Of a stretch of DNA of 64,000 nt, positions 37,089 through 46,357 are shown one piece after another. Under the pieces are notes generated by a model. The model had not been told where the DNA came from. It saw nothing but the letters and a program-made list of their open reading frames with translations, and did no database searches. Positions within the stretch are counted from its first letter, which is position 1, and each line of letters begins with the position of its first letter. A program made the translations under genes and the position numbers. Location: positions 62,001 through 126,000 of the forward strand of contig CAWIES010000001.1 of assembly GCA_963835215.1 (NCBI GenBank), written 5' to 3'. Source of the stretch: Roseiarcus sp963835215 (GTDB lineage: Bacteria > Pseudomonadota > Alphaproteobacteria > Rhizobiales > Beijerinckiaceae).

Positions 37089-37405
37089 GTCTCCTCCGGG
37101 CATTCATATCGGCTTATTGGATATATAGGAGCCCTTTCCGACCTCTTCGTCAAGCGCGAAAGGGGCACGCGCACGCACTTGTCATCCATCTTAGATCGTT
37201 GATGAAACTGTCTTATACGGCGCCGCGCGGGGAGAACGGCGTGACGACAGGCGCGTCGTCAAAACCGAAATAACGGATGGAAAGCCTTGGCGCCTTGGCG
37301 TTTCCTCGCTACCATCCCCGCGCAGGCTTCTCGGAAACGCACCGATCCCGTGAAGCGCGCTCGAAAGCCGGGAAGCGGCCGAGCACATTTTGGGAGGATA
37401 TCGAC
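37089..37405. other. Divergent regulatory region, GH51 / sugar ABC importer
   Basis: 317 bases without a gene. They contain the TATC-N9-GATA palindrome near the GH51 start and must hold promoters for both directions. GGGAGG at 37391-37396 is the RBS of the binding-protein gene. Confidence 0.6.
37106..37124. promoter_or_regulatory. Candidate operator of the ArsR-type sugar regulator
   Basis: ATATC-GGCTTATTG-GATAT: a 5-bp inverted repeat with a 9-base spacer, 18 bases before the GH51 start codon. It matches 42568-42584 at 13 of 17 core positions, including the spacing. Proposed binding site of the regulator at 41601-42530; inferred from sequence only. Confidence 0.55.
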
Positions 37406-38678
37406 ATGATCCGCAAAGTCATGTGGGCCACATTGGTCAGCGCCACGCTGATCGCGAGCGCGGCGCAGGCCACGGAAACAGTGGTCTGGTGGGACTTTTT
37501 GGGCGGCGGCGACGGCGTCCGGATGAAGAAGCTCCTTGAAGACTTCAACGCCGACCACGCCGGCAAGATCCAGATTCAGGGCACGACGCTCGACTGGGGC
37601 ACGCCGTTCTACTCCAAGGTGCAGACGTCGACGGCGATCGGCCAGGGTCCCGACCTCATGACCTATCACGCCTCGCGCATTCCGCTCGGTGTGAGCCAGA
37701 ATGTCCTTAGCGAGATCACGGACGCGGACATGAAGACGATCGGCATGTCGGCCGAACTCGTTCGCCAAGTCGACCTGGGACGCGGTGCATGTCGACGGCA
37801 AGCAGTACGCAGTGCCCTTCGATACCCATCCGATCGTGCTCTACTACAACAAGGACAAGCTCGCCGCCGCCGGATTGATCGGCGCGGACGGGCTTCCGAC
37901 CGGCCTCAACGGCGTCGATAATTTCATGGCCGCGCTGAAAAAACTGAAGGCGGGCGGTAGCAAGTGGGGCATCGCCTCAGTCACCGCGGACGGCAGCTTC
38001 GCCTACCGAACAATCTATTCGCTGCTCTGCCAGCAAGACGGACAAACCGGCAAGGACGGCGACTGGTTCCCGGGCGACAATCAGGCCAAGTTGGCCAAGG
38101 CGGTCGAGACGATGGCGGACTGGGTGAAGGCCGGCGTCAATCCGCCCAACACAGACTATCCGACCACGGTCGCCCTGTTCACGTCCGGTGACGCTCCGTT
38201 GATGATCAACGGCGTCTGGGAAGTGCCGACCATGGTCGACCTACAGGCGCAGCATAAGCTCTTCAACTGGGGCGCGATCGAGCTGCCAGTATTTTTCAAC
38301 CATGCTTGCACCTACGAGGATTCGCACACCCTCGCCATCCCCAACAACGCCGGCAAGCCGCAGTCGGCTGAAAAGCATGCCGCCGTGCTCGAGACCATCA
38401 AGTGGCTCGAGGCCCACGCGTTGTTCTGGGCGACGGCTGGCCACATCCCCGCCAACAAGGCGGTGACCGACAGCGCCGAATACAAGGCGATGCAGCCCCA
38501 AGCGACCTACGCGAAGCTGACCGCCAACGGAATCTTTGATCCGCGTTCGAAATTCGCTGGGGTCGCCTCGCCGCTGTTTGAGGCGGCGGGCAACGCCTTC
38601 ACACCCGCACTCAACGGTGAGAAGTCGGCGAAAGACGCCGCGGCGGAAATGGTTTCAACGATGAACGCTCTGAAATAG
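37406..38678 (+). CDS. Sugar ABC transporter substrate-binding protein, one apparent frameshift
   Basis: A periplasmic binding protein of the MalE/UgpB class. The signal peptide ends ...ASAAQA, then the mature start TETVVWWDFLGGGDGVRMKKLLEDF and typical PVFFNHACTYEDSHTLAIP, GHIPANKAV and a terminal MVSTMNALK. Removing one A near 37768 (CAAGTCGAC to CAGTCGAC) restores ELVRQSTWDAVHVDGKQYAVP. It is the first gene of an operon with two permeases and an ATPase, and lies divergent from GH51, so the ligand is probably an arabinose-containing or galactoside oligosaccharide. Confidence 0.88.
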
Positions 38679-38694
38679 GCTCGCTGGACCCATC

Positions 38695-38721
38695 GCGCGG
38701 CCGCCCTGAGGGCGGCCGCGC
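38695..38721 (+). promoter_or_regulatory. Intercistronic hairpin after the binding-protein gene
   Basis: Perfect 12-bp stem GCGCGGCCGCCC / GGGCGGCCGCGC with a TGA loop, 17 bases after the stop of the binding-protein gene and 23 before the permease start. No T-run follows, so it likely stabilises or partly attenuates the transcript, keeping binding protein in excess over permease as in the malE-malF gap. Confidence 0.6.
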
Positions 38722-38744
38722 ACCAACAAGCGCGCGGCGCGTCG

Positions 38745-39623
38745 ATGCTCAAGAACAGGACCACTGAGGCGCTGACTGCGGCCGCATTGGTTGCGCCGTT
38801 TGTCATCGTCTACTGCTGGATGTTTGTCTATCCCACAGTGAAGATGGTGCAGCTGAGCCTTACCGACGCTCCGCTCATCGGGGCTGGCCATTGGATTGGC
38901 CTCGACAATTACCGGCGCCTCGCCTCCGACAAGGTGTTCTGGAACGCGGTCTGGAACACGACCTATTTTGTGCTGCTGACCGTCATCCCGGGCACGGCCG
39001 TCTCACTGGGCATTGCGCTCATGGTCGGGCGGCTTAACGGGCGGCTGCAGAGCCTGATCCTGACGATGTTTTTTCTGCCCTACGTGCTGCCGGTGACGGT
39101 TGTCTATCTGATTTGGAGTTGGCTCGGGAATGTGCAGTTTGGCGTGCTGCAATTTCTCATCACTCCGTTCGCCGGGCATCCGATCAATGTTTGGCGCACG
39201 ATTCCCTGGTTCATGCCATGGGTTGCGCTAATCACGATCTGGTGGACCAACGGATTCTCGATCCTTCTGTTTCTGGCCGGACTGCGCAACATCCCGCAAG
39301 AGATTTACGAGGCTGCGGTGCTCGACGGCGCCTCGCGAGCGCAGATTTTCGCCCGCGTGACCTGGCCGCTGATCTGGCCGGTGACTGTCCTCTGTCTCAC
39401 CATTCAGTTGATCCTGCAGCTTAAGATTTTCGATCAGGTCTACCTGTTTGCGGTTGGCGGGCGCACCACGGCGACGATGGTTCTCGTGCAGTACATTTTT
39501 GAGCAGGCGTTCCAGAACAATTCGGGTGGCTACGCTGCGGCAATTGCGGTCGTGCTCTTCATCATCGTCATCTGCTTTTCCGTGCTTCAATATCAGCTGC
39601 TGCGCGCGCGAGGCGAACGATGA
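38745..39623 (+). CDS. Sugar ABC transporter permease (MalF/UgpA-like)
   Basis: A 292-residue inner-membrane protein with about six helices. The EAA loop that contacts the ATPase is present as EIYEAAVLDGASRAQIFARVTWPLIWPV. The N-terminal helix LVAPFVIVYCWMFVYPTVKM is typical. It overlaps the next permease by 4 bases (ATGA). Confidence 0.92.
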   Translation: MLKNRTTEALTAAALVAPFVIVYCWMFVYPTVKMVQLSLTDAPLIGAGHWIGLDNYRRLASDKVFWNAVWNTTYFVLLTVIPGTAVSLGIALMVGRLNGRLQSLILTMFFLPYVLPVTVVYLIWSWLGNVQFGVLQFLITPFAGHPINVWRTIPWFMPWVALITIWWTNGFSILLFLAGLRNIPQEIYEAAVLDGASRAQIFARVTWPLIWPVTVLCLTIQLILQLKIFDQVYLFAVGGRTTATMVLVQYIFEQAFQNNSGGYAAAIAVVLFIIVICFSVLQYQLLRARGER

Positions 39624-40477
39624 CTCCGCCCGCCGCGCCGCAAGTACGCCGCCGCAAGACGATCGACGTCGGCGGCGCGCTGTTGACGGCGCTGACTTTG
39701 ATCTGCGCCTGCGTCTGGTTCTTTCCAATCTACTGGGCGCTGGTGACGAGCTTCCGCACCGACGACGAGGCGATCAAAAGTTTTAGTCTCCTGCCGGAGC
39801 ATCCCACCGCGAGCAGCTATCTCTACATTCTGGCGCACTCGAGACTGCCAACTTTCTATCTCAACTCGACGGTCGTCTCCCTTGCCGTCACTGTGCTCAC
39901 CCTGACGACGTCGATTTGCGCCGCCTACGCGATTTCGCAATTGCGATTTCCTGGCCGGCGATTGCTATGGTGGACGATCCTGGCGAGCTTCATGGTCCCG
40001 GTGCCGGCGCTGATCGTCAACCATTTCATCATTGTCGCCTCGGTGAATCTGATCAACACCTACGCTGGCATCGTCCTGCCGCTGCTGATCGCGCCGGTCA
40101 CGGTGATCGTCTACAAGCAATTCTTCGATTCACTGCCGCGCGAATTCCGCGAGGCCGCGGTCATGGACGGCGCCAATGAGTTTCAGCTGCTGTTCCGGGT
40201 GTTCCTGCCGATGAACTGGGGCGTAACCGCGGCTCTTGGCATCATCACGTTCATCGGCGCCTGGAACAATTTTCTGTGGCCCTTTTTGGCCGCCCAGGAC
40301 GAGACGATGATGACGGTGACCGTCGGCATCCGGGCGGTGCAGGACACGTTTGGGGTCGCCTACGCGAGGCTTCTCGCGGGAGCGGTGCTGGCGGGCCTGC
40401 CGGTGGCGCTCGCTTACTTGCTTTTTCAACGCCGTGTGACACAAGCGCTCACGCTCTCAGCGGGAATTAAGGGATGA
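39620..40477 (+). CDS. Sugar ABC transporter permease (MalG/UgpE-like)
   Basis: 285 residues, the second permease of the importer. It has FFPIYWALVTSFRTDDE near the N-terminus and the EAA loop FREAAVMDGANEFQLLFRVFLPM, with VPALIVNHFI between helices. It overlaps its neighbours by 4 bases on each side, indicating tight translational coupling. Confidence 0.92.
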   Translation: MTPPAAPQVRRRKTIDVGGALLTALTLICACVWFFPIYWALVTSFRTDDEAIKSFSLLPEHPTASSYLYILAHSRLPTFYLNSTVVSLAVTVLTLTTSICAAYAISQLRFPGRRLLWWTILASFMVPVPALIVNHFIIVASVNLINTYAGIVLPLLIAPVTVIVYKQFFDSLPREFREAAVMDGANEFQLLFRVFLPMNWGVTAALGIITFIGAWNNFLWPFLAAQDETMMTVTVGIRAVQDTFGVAYARLLAGAVLAGLPVALAYLLFQRRVTQALTLSAGIKG

Positions 40478-41586
40478 ACGCACTGGCGAGAAGCCCCGAC
40501 GTATCGGGGCCGCACGTCGAACTCAGAGACGTGACCAAGCGTTATGGTCCAGTGACGGCGATCAGCGATCTGAGCCTTGCCGTCGAACATGGCTCCTTCA
40601 CCGCGTTGCTCGGCCCGTCGGGGTGCGGCAAGTCGACGCTGCTGCGGATGATCGCAGGTCTGGAGGTCATCACCTCCGGCCAATGCCTCATCGGCGGCGT
40701 CGACGTGACCGACACGCCGCCGGCCCAAAGGCGGATCGCGATGGTGTTCCAGTCCTATGCGCTCTACCCGCACATGACGGTCAGGCAGAACATCGCCTTC
40801 TCGCTGTCGGTCGCCAAGGCGTCGCGCAAGGTCCAGAACGAGCGCACGCTCGAAGTCGCCCGTATCCTGCAACTCGAACCTTATCTCGATCGCCGGCCGG
40901 CGCAGCTCTCGGGCGGACAGCGCCAGCGCGTCGCGATTGGCCGCGCGCTGGTGCGCAAACCGGAGGTGTTCCTGTTCGACGAGCCGCTTTCCAATCTCGA
41001 CGCCAAGCTCAGGGTGCAGATGCGCCTCGAACTCGCCAAGCTCCACGCCGATCTCGGCACAACGATGATCTATGTCACCCACGACCAGACCGAGGCGATG
41101 ACGCTCGCCGACAAGGTCGTGGTCCTCGATCGAGGAACCATCTCGCAGATCGGCTCGCCGCTCGAGCTCTACAACCGTCCCGCCAACAAGTTCGTCGCCG
41201 CCTTCATCGGCTCGCCGGGGATGAACTTCTTCAACGTCGATGTCACGGCGACCAATGACGGCGCGGCGAGCGTTGTGTTGCCCGGCGGGCGAACGGCGCG
41301 CGTTCCGCTCAGGGGAAATTCAGCGCCCGCCGCGTCCGCCGAACTCGGCGTGCGGCCCGAGCATCTCACGGTCGTCGATCCGGCCGATCCCGCGGCCGTG
41401 CTTCAGGGCGCAATCGGGATTGTCGAGCACCTCGGCAATTCGACACTGGTCTATGTCGAAACGCCCGCTGGACAATTGATCGTTCAGGGCGAGGGCGGCC
41501 TTGAGGCGAAGACCGGGCGGTTAGTCGGGCTGTCGCTCAGCGAGAGCCACGCGCATGTGTTCGGCGCGGATGGCGCGACGCTTTGA
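40474..41586 (+). CDS. Sugar ABC transporter ATP-binding protein (UgpC/MsmK-like)
   Basis: A 370-residue CUT1-type ATPase. Walker A GPSGCGKSTLLRM, Q-loop VFQSYALYPHMTV, signature LSGGQRQRVAIGRALV, Walker B VFLFDEPLSNLDAKL and the switch His in YVTHDQTEAM are all intact. The C-terminal third is a TOBE/OB regulatory domain (LGVRPEHLTVVDP). It energises uptake through the two permeases. Last gene of the importer operon, convergent with the ArsR-type regulator 14 bases away. Confidence 0.95.
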   Translation: MNALARSPDVSGPHVELRDVTKRYGPVTAISDLSLAVEHGSFTALLGPSGCGKSTLLRMIAGLEVITSGQCLIGGVDVTDTPPAQRRIAMVFQSYALYPHMTVRQNIAFSLSVAKASRKVQNERTLEVARILQLEPYLDRRPAQLSGGQRQRVAIGRALVRKPEVFLFDEPLSNLDAKLRVQMRLELAKLHADLGTTMIYVTHDQTEAMTLADKVVVLDRGTISQIGSPLELYNRPANKFVAAFIGSPGMNFFNVDVTATNDGAASVVLPGGRTARVPLRGNSAPAASAELGVRPEHLTVVDPADPAAVLQGAIGIVEHLGNSTLVYVETPAGQLIVQGEGGLEAKTGRLVGLSLSESHAHVFGADGATL

Positions 41587-41600
41587 GGCGCGGCGATCGC

Positions 41601-42530
41601 TCACGGCTCGGTCGTCAGGCGCAGCACGATGTCCTGGTCGTAGTTGCCAAAGCCGCGGCCGAAAATATTGACCCCGCCGGGATGGTTGGCGTCCGCCTTG
41701 ACCTCGATCCGGAGCCGGATCGAATGATGGGCGGAAATGTCGAGATCGCCCGGCGTCAGCGACGAGATCTTCACCCCATCGACGAACGAGCCTTCCGGCG
41801 TGACGCGCCAGCTTTTGAGCTTGCCGTATTGGCTGCCTTTCAGCTTCCACCAGTCCGGCGTAAAGACGCCGCGCATGTCGCCGAAGTCGCCCGGACTGGT
41901 CCACATGCCGATTTCTCTGCCGTTGACCGAGACGGTGATGTCGGAGGGCCATTCGGCCGAAGTGCCCGGCACCTCGGAGGAGATTTCCAGCGAGAATTCG
42001 AGCGCGCCCACCGACTTGCCGACCAGGCGCGCGTTGTTGGGGAACTGGTATTCGACAAAGCCGTGCGTGAACCACATCAGGCCGGCATTCATGCGATCGG
42101 GATTGAGAAACGTCCCCGGCACATCGAGCAGGCCGATGATCCCCTGGGGCGAGCACAGACCACACGGCGCGCTGACCTCGCATTTGGTGTAGAGGCCGAT
42201 CGGCATCGCGACCTCGATGCCGTTGGCGTTGATCCCGGCGGGATCGTCGCGGAACATCACCAGCACTTCGTCGAAGGCCGAGTAGCAAAGCTTCTGGCTG
42301 CCCTTCCGTCCCTTTTGGCTTTCGGTGCGAATGAGGCCGGCCGACTCCAGGACCTGCAGGTTGGAGGACACGGTCGATTGAGGCAGGCCGAGCGCCTCGG
42401 CGATGTCGTTGACGTTGACGCCGCCGCGATTGTGCAAGAGCCGCAAGATGCGCACCCGCGCCGGCGAGGCAAGGCCATGGAGCACCTCGGGACGCTCCTC
42501 GGGATCGATGACCAAAAAGTTCCGCGACAT
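41601..42530 (-). CDS. ArsR-type HTH regulator with large ligand-binding-like domain
   Basis: A 309-residue protein. Residues about 15-75 are a winged HTH (LHGLASPARVRILRLLHNRG, LGLPQSTVSSNLQVLESAGLI). The remaining 220 residues are not found in classical metal-sensing ArsR proteins. They carry a Cys cluster (KCEVSAPCGLCSPQG), VEYQFPNNARL, and a beta-rich C-terminus (SIRLRIEVKADANHPGGVNIFG). Regulators of this form accompany arabinofuranosidase and galactosidase genes. It is flanked by the importer operon and divergent from the GH2 gene, with a candidate operator in the shared promoter region. Probably a repressor released by a sugar ligand. Confidence 0.85.
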   Translation of the reverse strand: MSRNFLVIDPEERPEVLHGLASPARVRILRLLHNRGGVNVNDIAEALGLPQSTVSSNLQVLESAGLIRTESQKGRKGSQKLCYSAFDEVLVMFRDDPAGINANGIEVAMPIGLYTKCEVSAPCGLCSPQGIIGLLDVPGTFLNPDRMNAGLMWFTHGFVEYQFPNNARLVGKSVGALEFSLEISSEVPGTSAEWPSDITVSVNGREIGMWTSPGDFGDMRGVFTPDWWKLKGSQYGKLKSWRVTPEGSFVDGVKISSLTPGDLDISAHHSIRLRIEVKADANHPGGVNIFGRGFGNYDQDIVLRLTTEP

Positions 42531-42567
42531 CGTGCGCTTACGCCCCATTTTCCGTTGAGGCGATCTG

Positions 42568-42584
42568 TATCAGGTTTTCGGATA
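42568..42584. promoter_or_regulatory. Candidate operator between regulator and GH2 gene
   Basis: TATC-AGGTTTTCG-GATA, in the 81-base gap between the divergent regulator and GH2 starts. Same half-sites, same 9-base spacer and similar TT-rich centre as 37106-37124. Its position would allow autoregulation plus control of GH2. Confidence 0.55.
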
Positions 42585-42611
42585 TTTTGTCTCGCATCCT
42601 AGGGTCTATCC

Positions 42612-45308
42612 ATGTCGCGATCCGCAGAACCGCGCGCCTCGGCCGGCGCCCGTCCGACGCTCAGTCTGGACGGGCTGTGGGATTTTGAATTCGAGGGGCC
42701 AACGGCGCGGCTCGGCGAAGGCAGCGTCATCCGATCGCCCGGCGTCTGGCAGGCCCAGTTTCCCTCGCTGCGCAACGCGCAAGGGACCGGACGATACCGG
42801 CGCGCCGTCCAACTCCCGCCCGGCTGGACGGGAAAGCGCATCGTTCTCGTGCTGGAGGGTGTGTTCCACGAATCCGTCGTCCTGATCGACGAGGCGCCGC
42901 TCGCCGTTCATGGCGACGGATGGACGCCGATCGAAGTGGACCTGACCGACGCGCTCGACGGCAGAAGCGCGTTCGTTCTCGGCGTCGAGGCGCGCACGCC
43001 CGACGATCGCCACGGCGGCCGCTTCAGCCTGTCGCTCGCCAGCAAGCAGGATTGGTACGGCGTTCATGGCGGCATTTGGAAATCCGCGCGCCTCGAAGCG
43101 CGCGACCCCGTCCACATCCGTGCGCTGGCGGTGCGCACGGCCTATGACCTTGCCGATGGCCTCGTCATCGCCAAGGGCGAGCTGTCGGCGCTGGCCGGGG
43201 CGAAAGTCCGCCTGACGCTGTCGCGCGGCGAAGAGGTCGTGACGAGCGCCGAATTCGCGCTCGCTTCGGCGGCGTTCGAACTTACGCTTGCGGTGACGAA
43301 GCCGGCGGCCTGGTCGCCGGACAGTCCGGGCCTCTATCGTCTTGCGCTCGAAGTTCTGATGGACGGCGTGGTGGTCGACACGCTCGAACGCGCGATCGGC
43401 TTCCGCCGCTTTGAATCAAAAGACGGCCGGCTCTTTCTCAACGGCGAGCCCTTCTACATGTTCGGCGCACTCGATCAGGACTGGCATCCCGAGGAGGAGT
43501 GCCGCGCGCCGAGCGAGGCGTTTCTCGAACAGCGATTTCGCAACGCCAAGGCGATGGGGCTCAACACGCTGCGTTGCCACGTCAAGATTCCCGACCCACT
43601 CTATTTCGATCTCGCTGACCGTATCGGCCTGATTGTCTGGCTCGATATGCCATACGGGCAATTCCTTGCGCCCGCGACGCGCGAGGCGTTGCAGCAGACG
43701 TTCCGCAGCGCGGTCGTCAATCACGGGCATCATCCGTCGGTCTGCATCTGGACGCTGTTCAACGAAGGCTGGGGGATCGATCTCGACGACAATCCCGACG
43801 ACCGGCGCTGGCTGATCGAGAGTTTCGATGCGGCGAAGGCGCTCGCGCCCAATAGTTTGCTGATCGACAACTCGCCCTGTTTCCCGCGCAACTACCACCT
43901 CAAGACCGACATCGAAGACTTTCACTGGTACAATGGCTTCCCCCACCAGAACGAGGTCTTCGCCGCGACCACGCGCGCCTTCGCGGCGCGGGCGCCCTGG
44001 GCGTGGTCGCCGCATGGCGACGCTCTGAAGCGCGGCGACGAACCGCTAATCTGTTCGGAGTTCGGCGTCTGGGGGCTGCCGCACCCGAGCGAGATACTGG
44101 AGACGAACGGGAGCGAGCCGTGGTGGTTCGAGAGCGGCCACGATTGGAACGAGGGCGCCGCCTATCCGCATGGGATCGAGACGCGCTTTCGCGACGCGGG
44201 CCTCGCGCCGATCTTCACTGACGTTGACGGTTTCGTCGACGCCGCGCAGGCGTTCCAGTATCGCGCGCTCAAGTTCCAGATCGAGACGCTGCGCTGGGAG
44301 CAGGCGATCTCGGGCTATGTGATCACCGAACTCAACGATGTGCATTGGGAGTCGAACGGACTGATGGATGTGCGCAACCGCCCGCGCGCCTTCGCCGAAC
44401 AGCTCGCCAACCTGCAGCAACCTTGGCTGGTCATCGCCCGCACGCCGCGAACCACGATCCGGCCCGGCGAGCGTGTCGAGGTCGCCGTTCGCCTCGCGGG
44501 CGCGGCGCCGCCGCCGTCCGGCGCGCGCCTGATGTGGCGCTTTGGCGGACAAAGCGGCAGCGTTGCGATCGGCGCTCAGCCGCTAACGATCACGTTGTCG
44601 GGCGAAGCGGTCGAGGCGATCGCCATTGTCCCGCTTGAGCTTGAAGCGCGCGATGGCGAGGGCAGGGTCCTGTCTCGCAACGCTCTGGAGTTCTGCGTGG
44701 TGCCGCCAGTGCGCGGCCGGCAGCCGTCGCTATTCGCGATCGACGAGGCGGCTGCAGGCGCGCTCGCCGCGATTGGCTGGCCGAACCGCGCCGCGAGGCT
44801 GGAGCATGCCGAAATCGTCGTCGCGACGCGCCTGACGACCCCCATACGCGAGGCGTTGCTCGCCGGCCGCAGGATCGTGCTGATCGCCAATACCGACGAC
44901 GCATTGGTCGATCCGCAGCGCGATCTACCGCTCAACGATCGCCACAACTTTCCCTCGATGCTGCTGCGGCCGCGCGCGGGAACGCCGCGGGACGGGCAAT
45001 GGATGGGCGCCTTCGCCTGGCGGCGCGCCGATGGTCGCTGGGCGGATCTGCCGAGCGGCCCGATGCTCGACGAGCATTGGAGCGGATTGCTGCCGCGCTA
45101 CGTTCTGACCGGTTTTCCCTCGACCGCTTTCGCCGGGCTGGTCGACGCCGGCATGGCGGTTGGCTGGTTGCACCTCGCGGCTGCCTTCGCCAAGCGGAGC
45201 TTTCTCGGCAAAGCGTGGATCAATGTCACGACCTTCGAGCTGACTTCGGCGAAGGCGGCGCGCAATCCGCTCGCGGCGCATCTGCTCGCCGCGATCGCGG
45301 CGGACTGA
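42612..45308 (+). CDS. Glycoside hydrolase family 2 (beta-galactosidase-like)
   Basis: An 898-residue GH2 enzyme without signal peptide. The N-terminal sugar-binding jelly roll starts LSLDGLWDFEFEGP; the immunoglobulin-like domain follows. The TIM barrel has FYMFGALDQDWHPE, NTLRCHVKIPDPLYFDLADRIG, the acid/base Glu in WTLFNEGWGIDL, and the nucleophile Glu in LICSEFGVWGLP. The last 300 residues are accessory beta domains. Substrate could be a beta-galactoside, glucuronide or mannoside; the motifs do not decide. With GH51 and the importer it would degrade imported plant oligosaccharides. Confidence 0.9.
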   Translation: MSRSAEPRASAGARPTLSLDGLWDFEFEGPTARLGEGSVIRSPGVWQAQFPSLRNAQGTGRYRRAVQLPPGWTGKRIVLVLEGVFHESVVLIDEAPLAVHGDGWTPIEVDLTDALDGRSAFVLGVEARTPDDRHGGRFSLSLASKQDWYGVHGGIWKSARLEARDPVHIRALAVRTAYDLADGLVIAKGELSALAGAKVRLTLSRGEEVVTSAEFALASAAFELTLAVTKPAAWSPDSPGLYRLALEVLMDGVVVDTLERAIGFRRFESKDGRLFLNGEPFYMFGALDQDWHPEEECRAPSEAFLEQRFRNAKAMGLNTLRCHVKIPDPLYFDLADRIGLIVWLDMPYGQFLAPATREALQQTFRSAVVNHGHHPSVCIWTLFNEGWGIDLDDNPDDRRWLIESFDAAKALAPNSLLIDNSPCFPRNYHLKTDIEDFHWYNGFPHQNEVFAATTRAFAARAPWAWSPHGDALKRGDEPLICSEFGVWGLPHPSEILETNGSEPWWFESGHDWNEGAAYPHGIETRFRDAGLAPIFTDVDGFVDAAQAFQYRALKFQIETLRWEQAISGYVITELNDVHWESNGLMDVRNRPRAFAEQLANLQQPWLVIARTPRTTIRPGERVEVAVRLAGAAPPPSGARLMWRFGGQSGSVAIGAQPLTITLSGEAVEAIAIVPLELEARDGEGRVLSRNALEFCVVPPVRGRQPSLFAIDEAAAGALAAIGWPNRAARLEHAEIVVATRLTTPIREALLAGRRIVLIANTDDALVDPQRDLPLNDRHNFPSMLLRPRAGTPRDGQWMGAFAWRRADGRWADLPSGPMLDEHWSGLLPRYVLTGFPSTAFAGLVDAGMAVGWLHLAAAFAKRSFLGKAWINVTTFELTSAKAARNPLAAHLLAAIAAD

Positions 45309-45337
45309 CGATTTGCGCTGCTGCGCGATGAAGCGCG

Positions 45338-45598
45338 TTAGCGACGCAGTTCGGGCGTCTCAACTCGCAAGCGTCGCAATTCCAGAGACTTCGAGAGCTG
45401 CGCCGTCAATTCATGTAGGTCGACATTGCGACGGCCATGCGCGGCGTCGAGCAGCAATTCCCCGGCGGCCTGCCAAGTCGGATTGGCTTGTTGCGTTGGG
45501 GAGAGTGAGAGTAACAGGCCGCGAACATCCGCCAGCGTCCGCAACGTCCGTCCGTCATCGAGCTGAATTGGCGCGTCGAGCTTGCGCGACCATGACAT
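45338..45598 (-). CDS. Conserved small hypothetical protein
   Basis: Encodes 86 residues from the ATG at 45598 (MSWSRKLDAPIQLDDGRTL). A pattern such as W.kPI.L.DGR.L.TL.dAR..L..L....Q....W..AaelLl.AA occurs in small proteins of many Rhizobiales. Function unknown, no signal or membrane segment. The longer ORF to 45856 is unlikely because its extra part is Pro/Arg-rich. Confidence 0.65.
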   Translation of the reverse strand: MSWSRKLDAPIQLDDGRTLRTLADVRGLLLSLSPTQQANPTWQAAGELLLDAAHGRRNVDLHELTAQLSKSLELRRLRVETPELRR

Positions 45599-45916
45599 GA
45601 CGAAATGACCCTCAGTTGCCGCACGAGTGCAAAAAGAAGCCCCGCCGCCTTCTTGTGCGAGCGGCGGGGCAAGAACGCGAGAGCTGAGTGGGGGGGCTCG
45701 CCGCTCGCACACCATAACGTCGCCCGACCCAATTGGTTGCATCTGGCTCGCAATCTCAGAGAGCCTTCGCGGCGACGCCCCGCGCCCGTATACGCCGCCG
45801 GATGGAACCAATCCGATCCGCGGGGCGTTTAAAGAGACGGACCGGAGACTATGCATCGCTTATTTTGCGCCGTTTCCGAATCCGTGCAGCCGGACATTTA
45901 GGCAGGGGAAAACATT
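45599..45916. other. 318-base intergenic region
   Basis: No supported gene. It ends with AGGGGAA, the RBS of the DUF3309 miniprotein. A G-run (gtgggggggctcg, near 45690) is the only noticeable feature. Confidence 0.45.
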
Positions 45917-46081
45917 ATGTCGATCGGCCTCATCCTTCTCATCATCCTGGTCATTTTTCTCTTTGGCGGCTTCAGCGGCCGCTTCGGCGGGTATGGCTAC
46001 GGCTATGGCCATGGCGGCATCGGCGTCATCGGCATCATCGTGATTATCGTCGTCGTTCTCCTGCTGACCGGTCAACTCTAG
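45917..46081 (+). CDS. DUF3309-type hydrophobic miniprotein
   Basis: A 54-residue protein: hydrophobic N-terminal helix (SIGLILLIILVIFLFGG), a Gly/Tyr-rich loop (GGYGYGYGHGG) and a second hydrophobic helix (VIGIIVIIVVVLLLTGQL). This two-helix plan with a glycine hairpin is characteristic of the DUF3309 membrane miniproteins of Alphaproteobacteria, whose function is unknown. AGGGGAA precedes the ATG. Confidence 0.85.
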   Translation: MSIGLILLIILVIFLFGGFSGRFGGYGYGYGHGGIGVIGIIVIIVVVLLLTGQL

Positions 46082-46357
46082 GTCTTGCTCTCGGTCTTGG
46101 CGGACCCTGCGCGGATCGAAGCGTCGCGCGGGCGCCGGCTAAGTCGTCTGCAAATCCTTCGCCTGCTCCGCGACGCCCCCGCCAATATCGAAATTGTGAA
46201 CGATCGAACGGAACCGGTTCATCGCCGCGGCGTTGTTATAGCGCTATGGCAGTCCCGGTCTTGGTCGATCTGGTTCGCCGCCGGTCTCGTTCGCGGCACA
46301 GCGAATGGCGATTGCCCCTCGTTCGCGAATTCTCGTGATGAATAAAAGGAGCTTCCT

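Noticed and set aside
46085..46345. 86-residue ORF between DUF3309 and the secreted protein
   Set aside because: No RBS, no domain, composition typical of random GC-rich frames.
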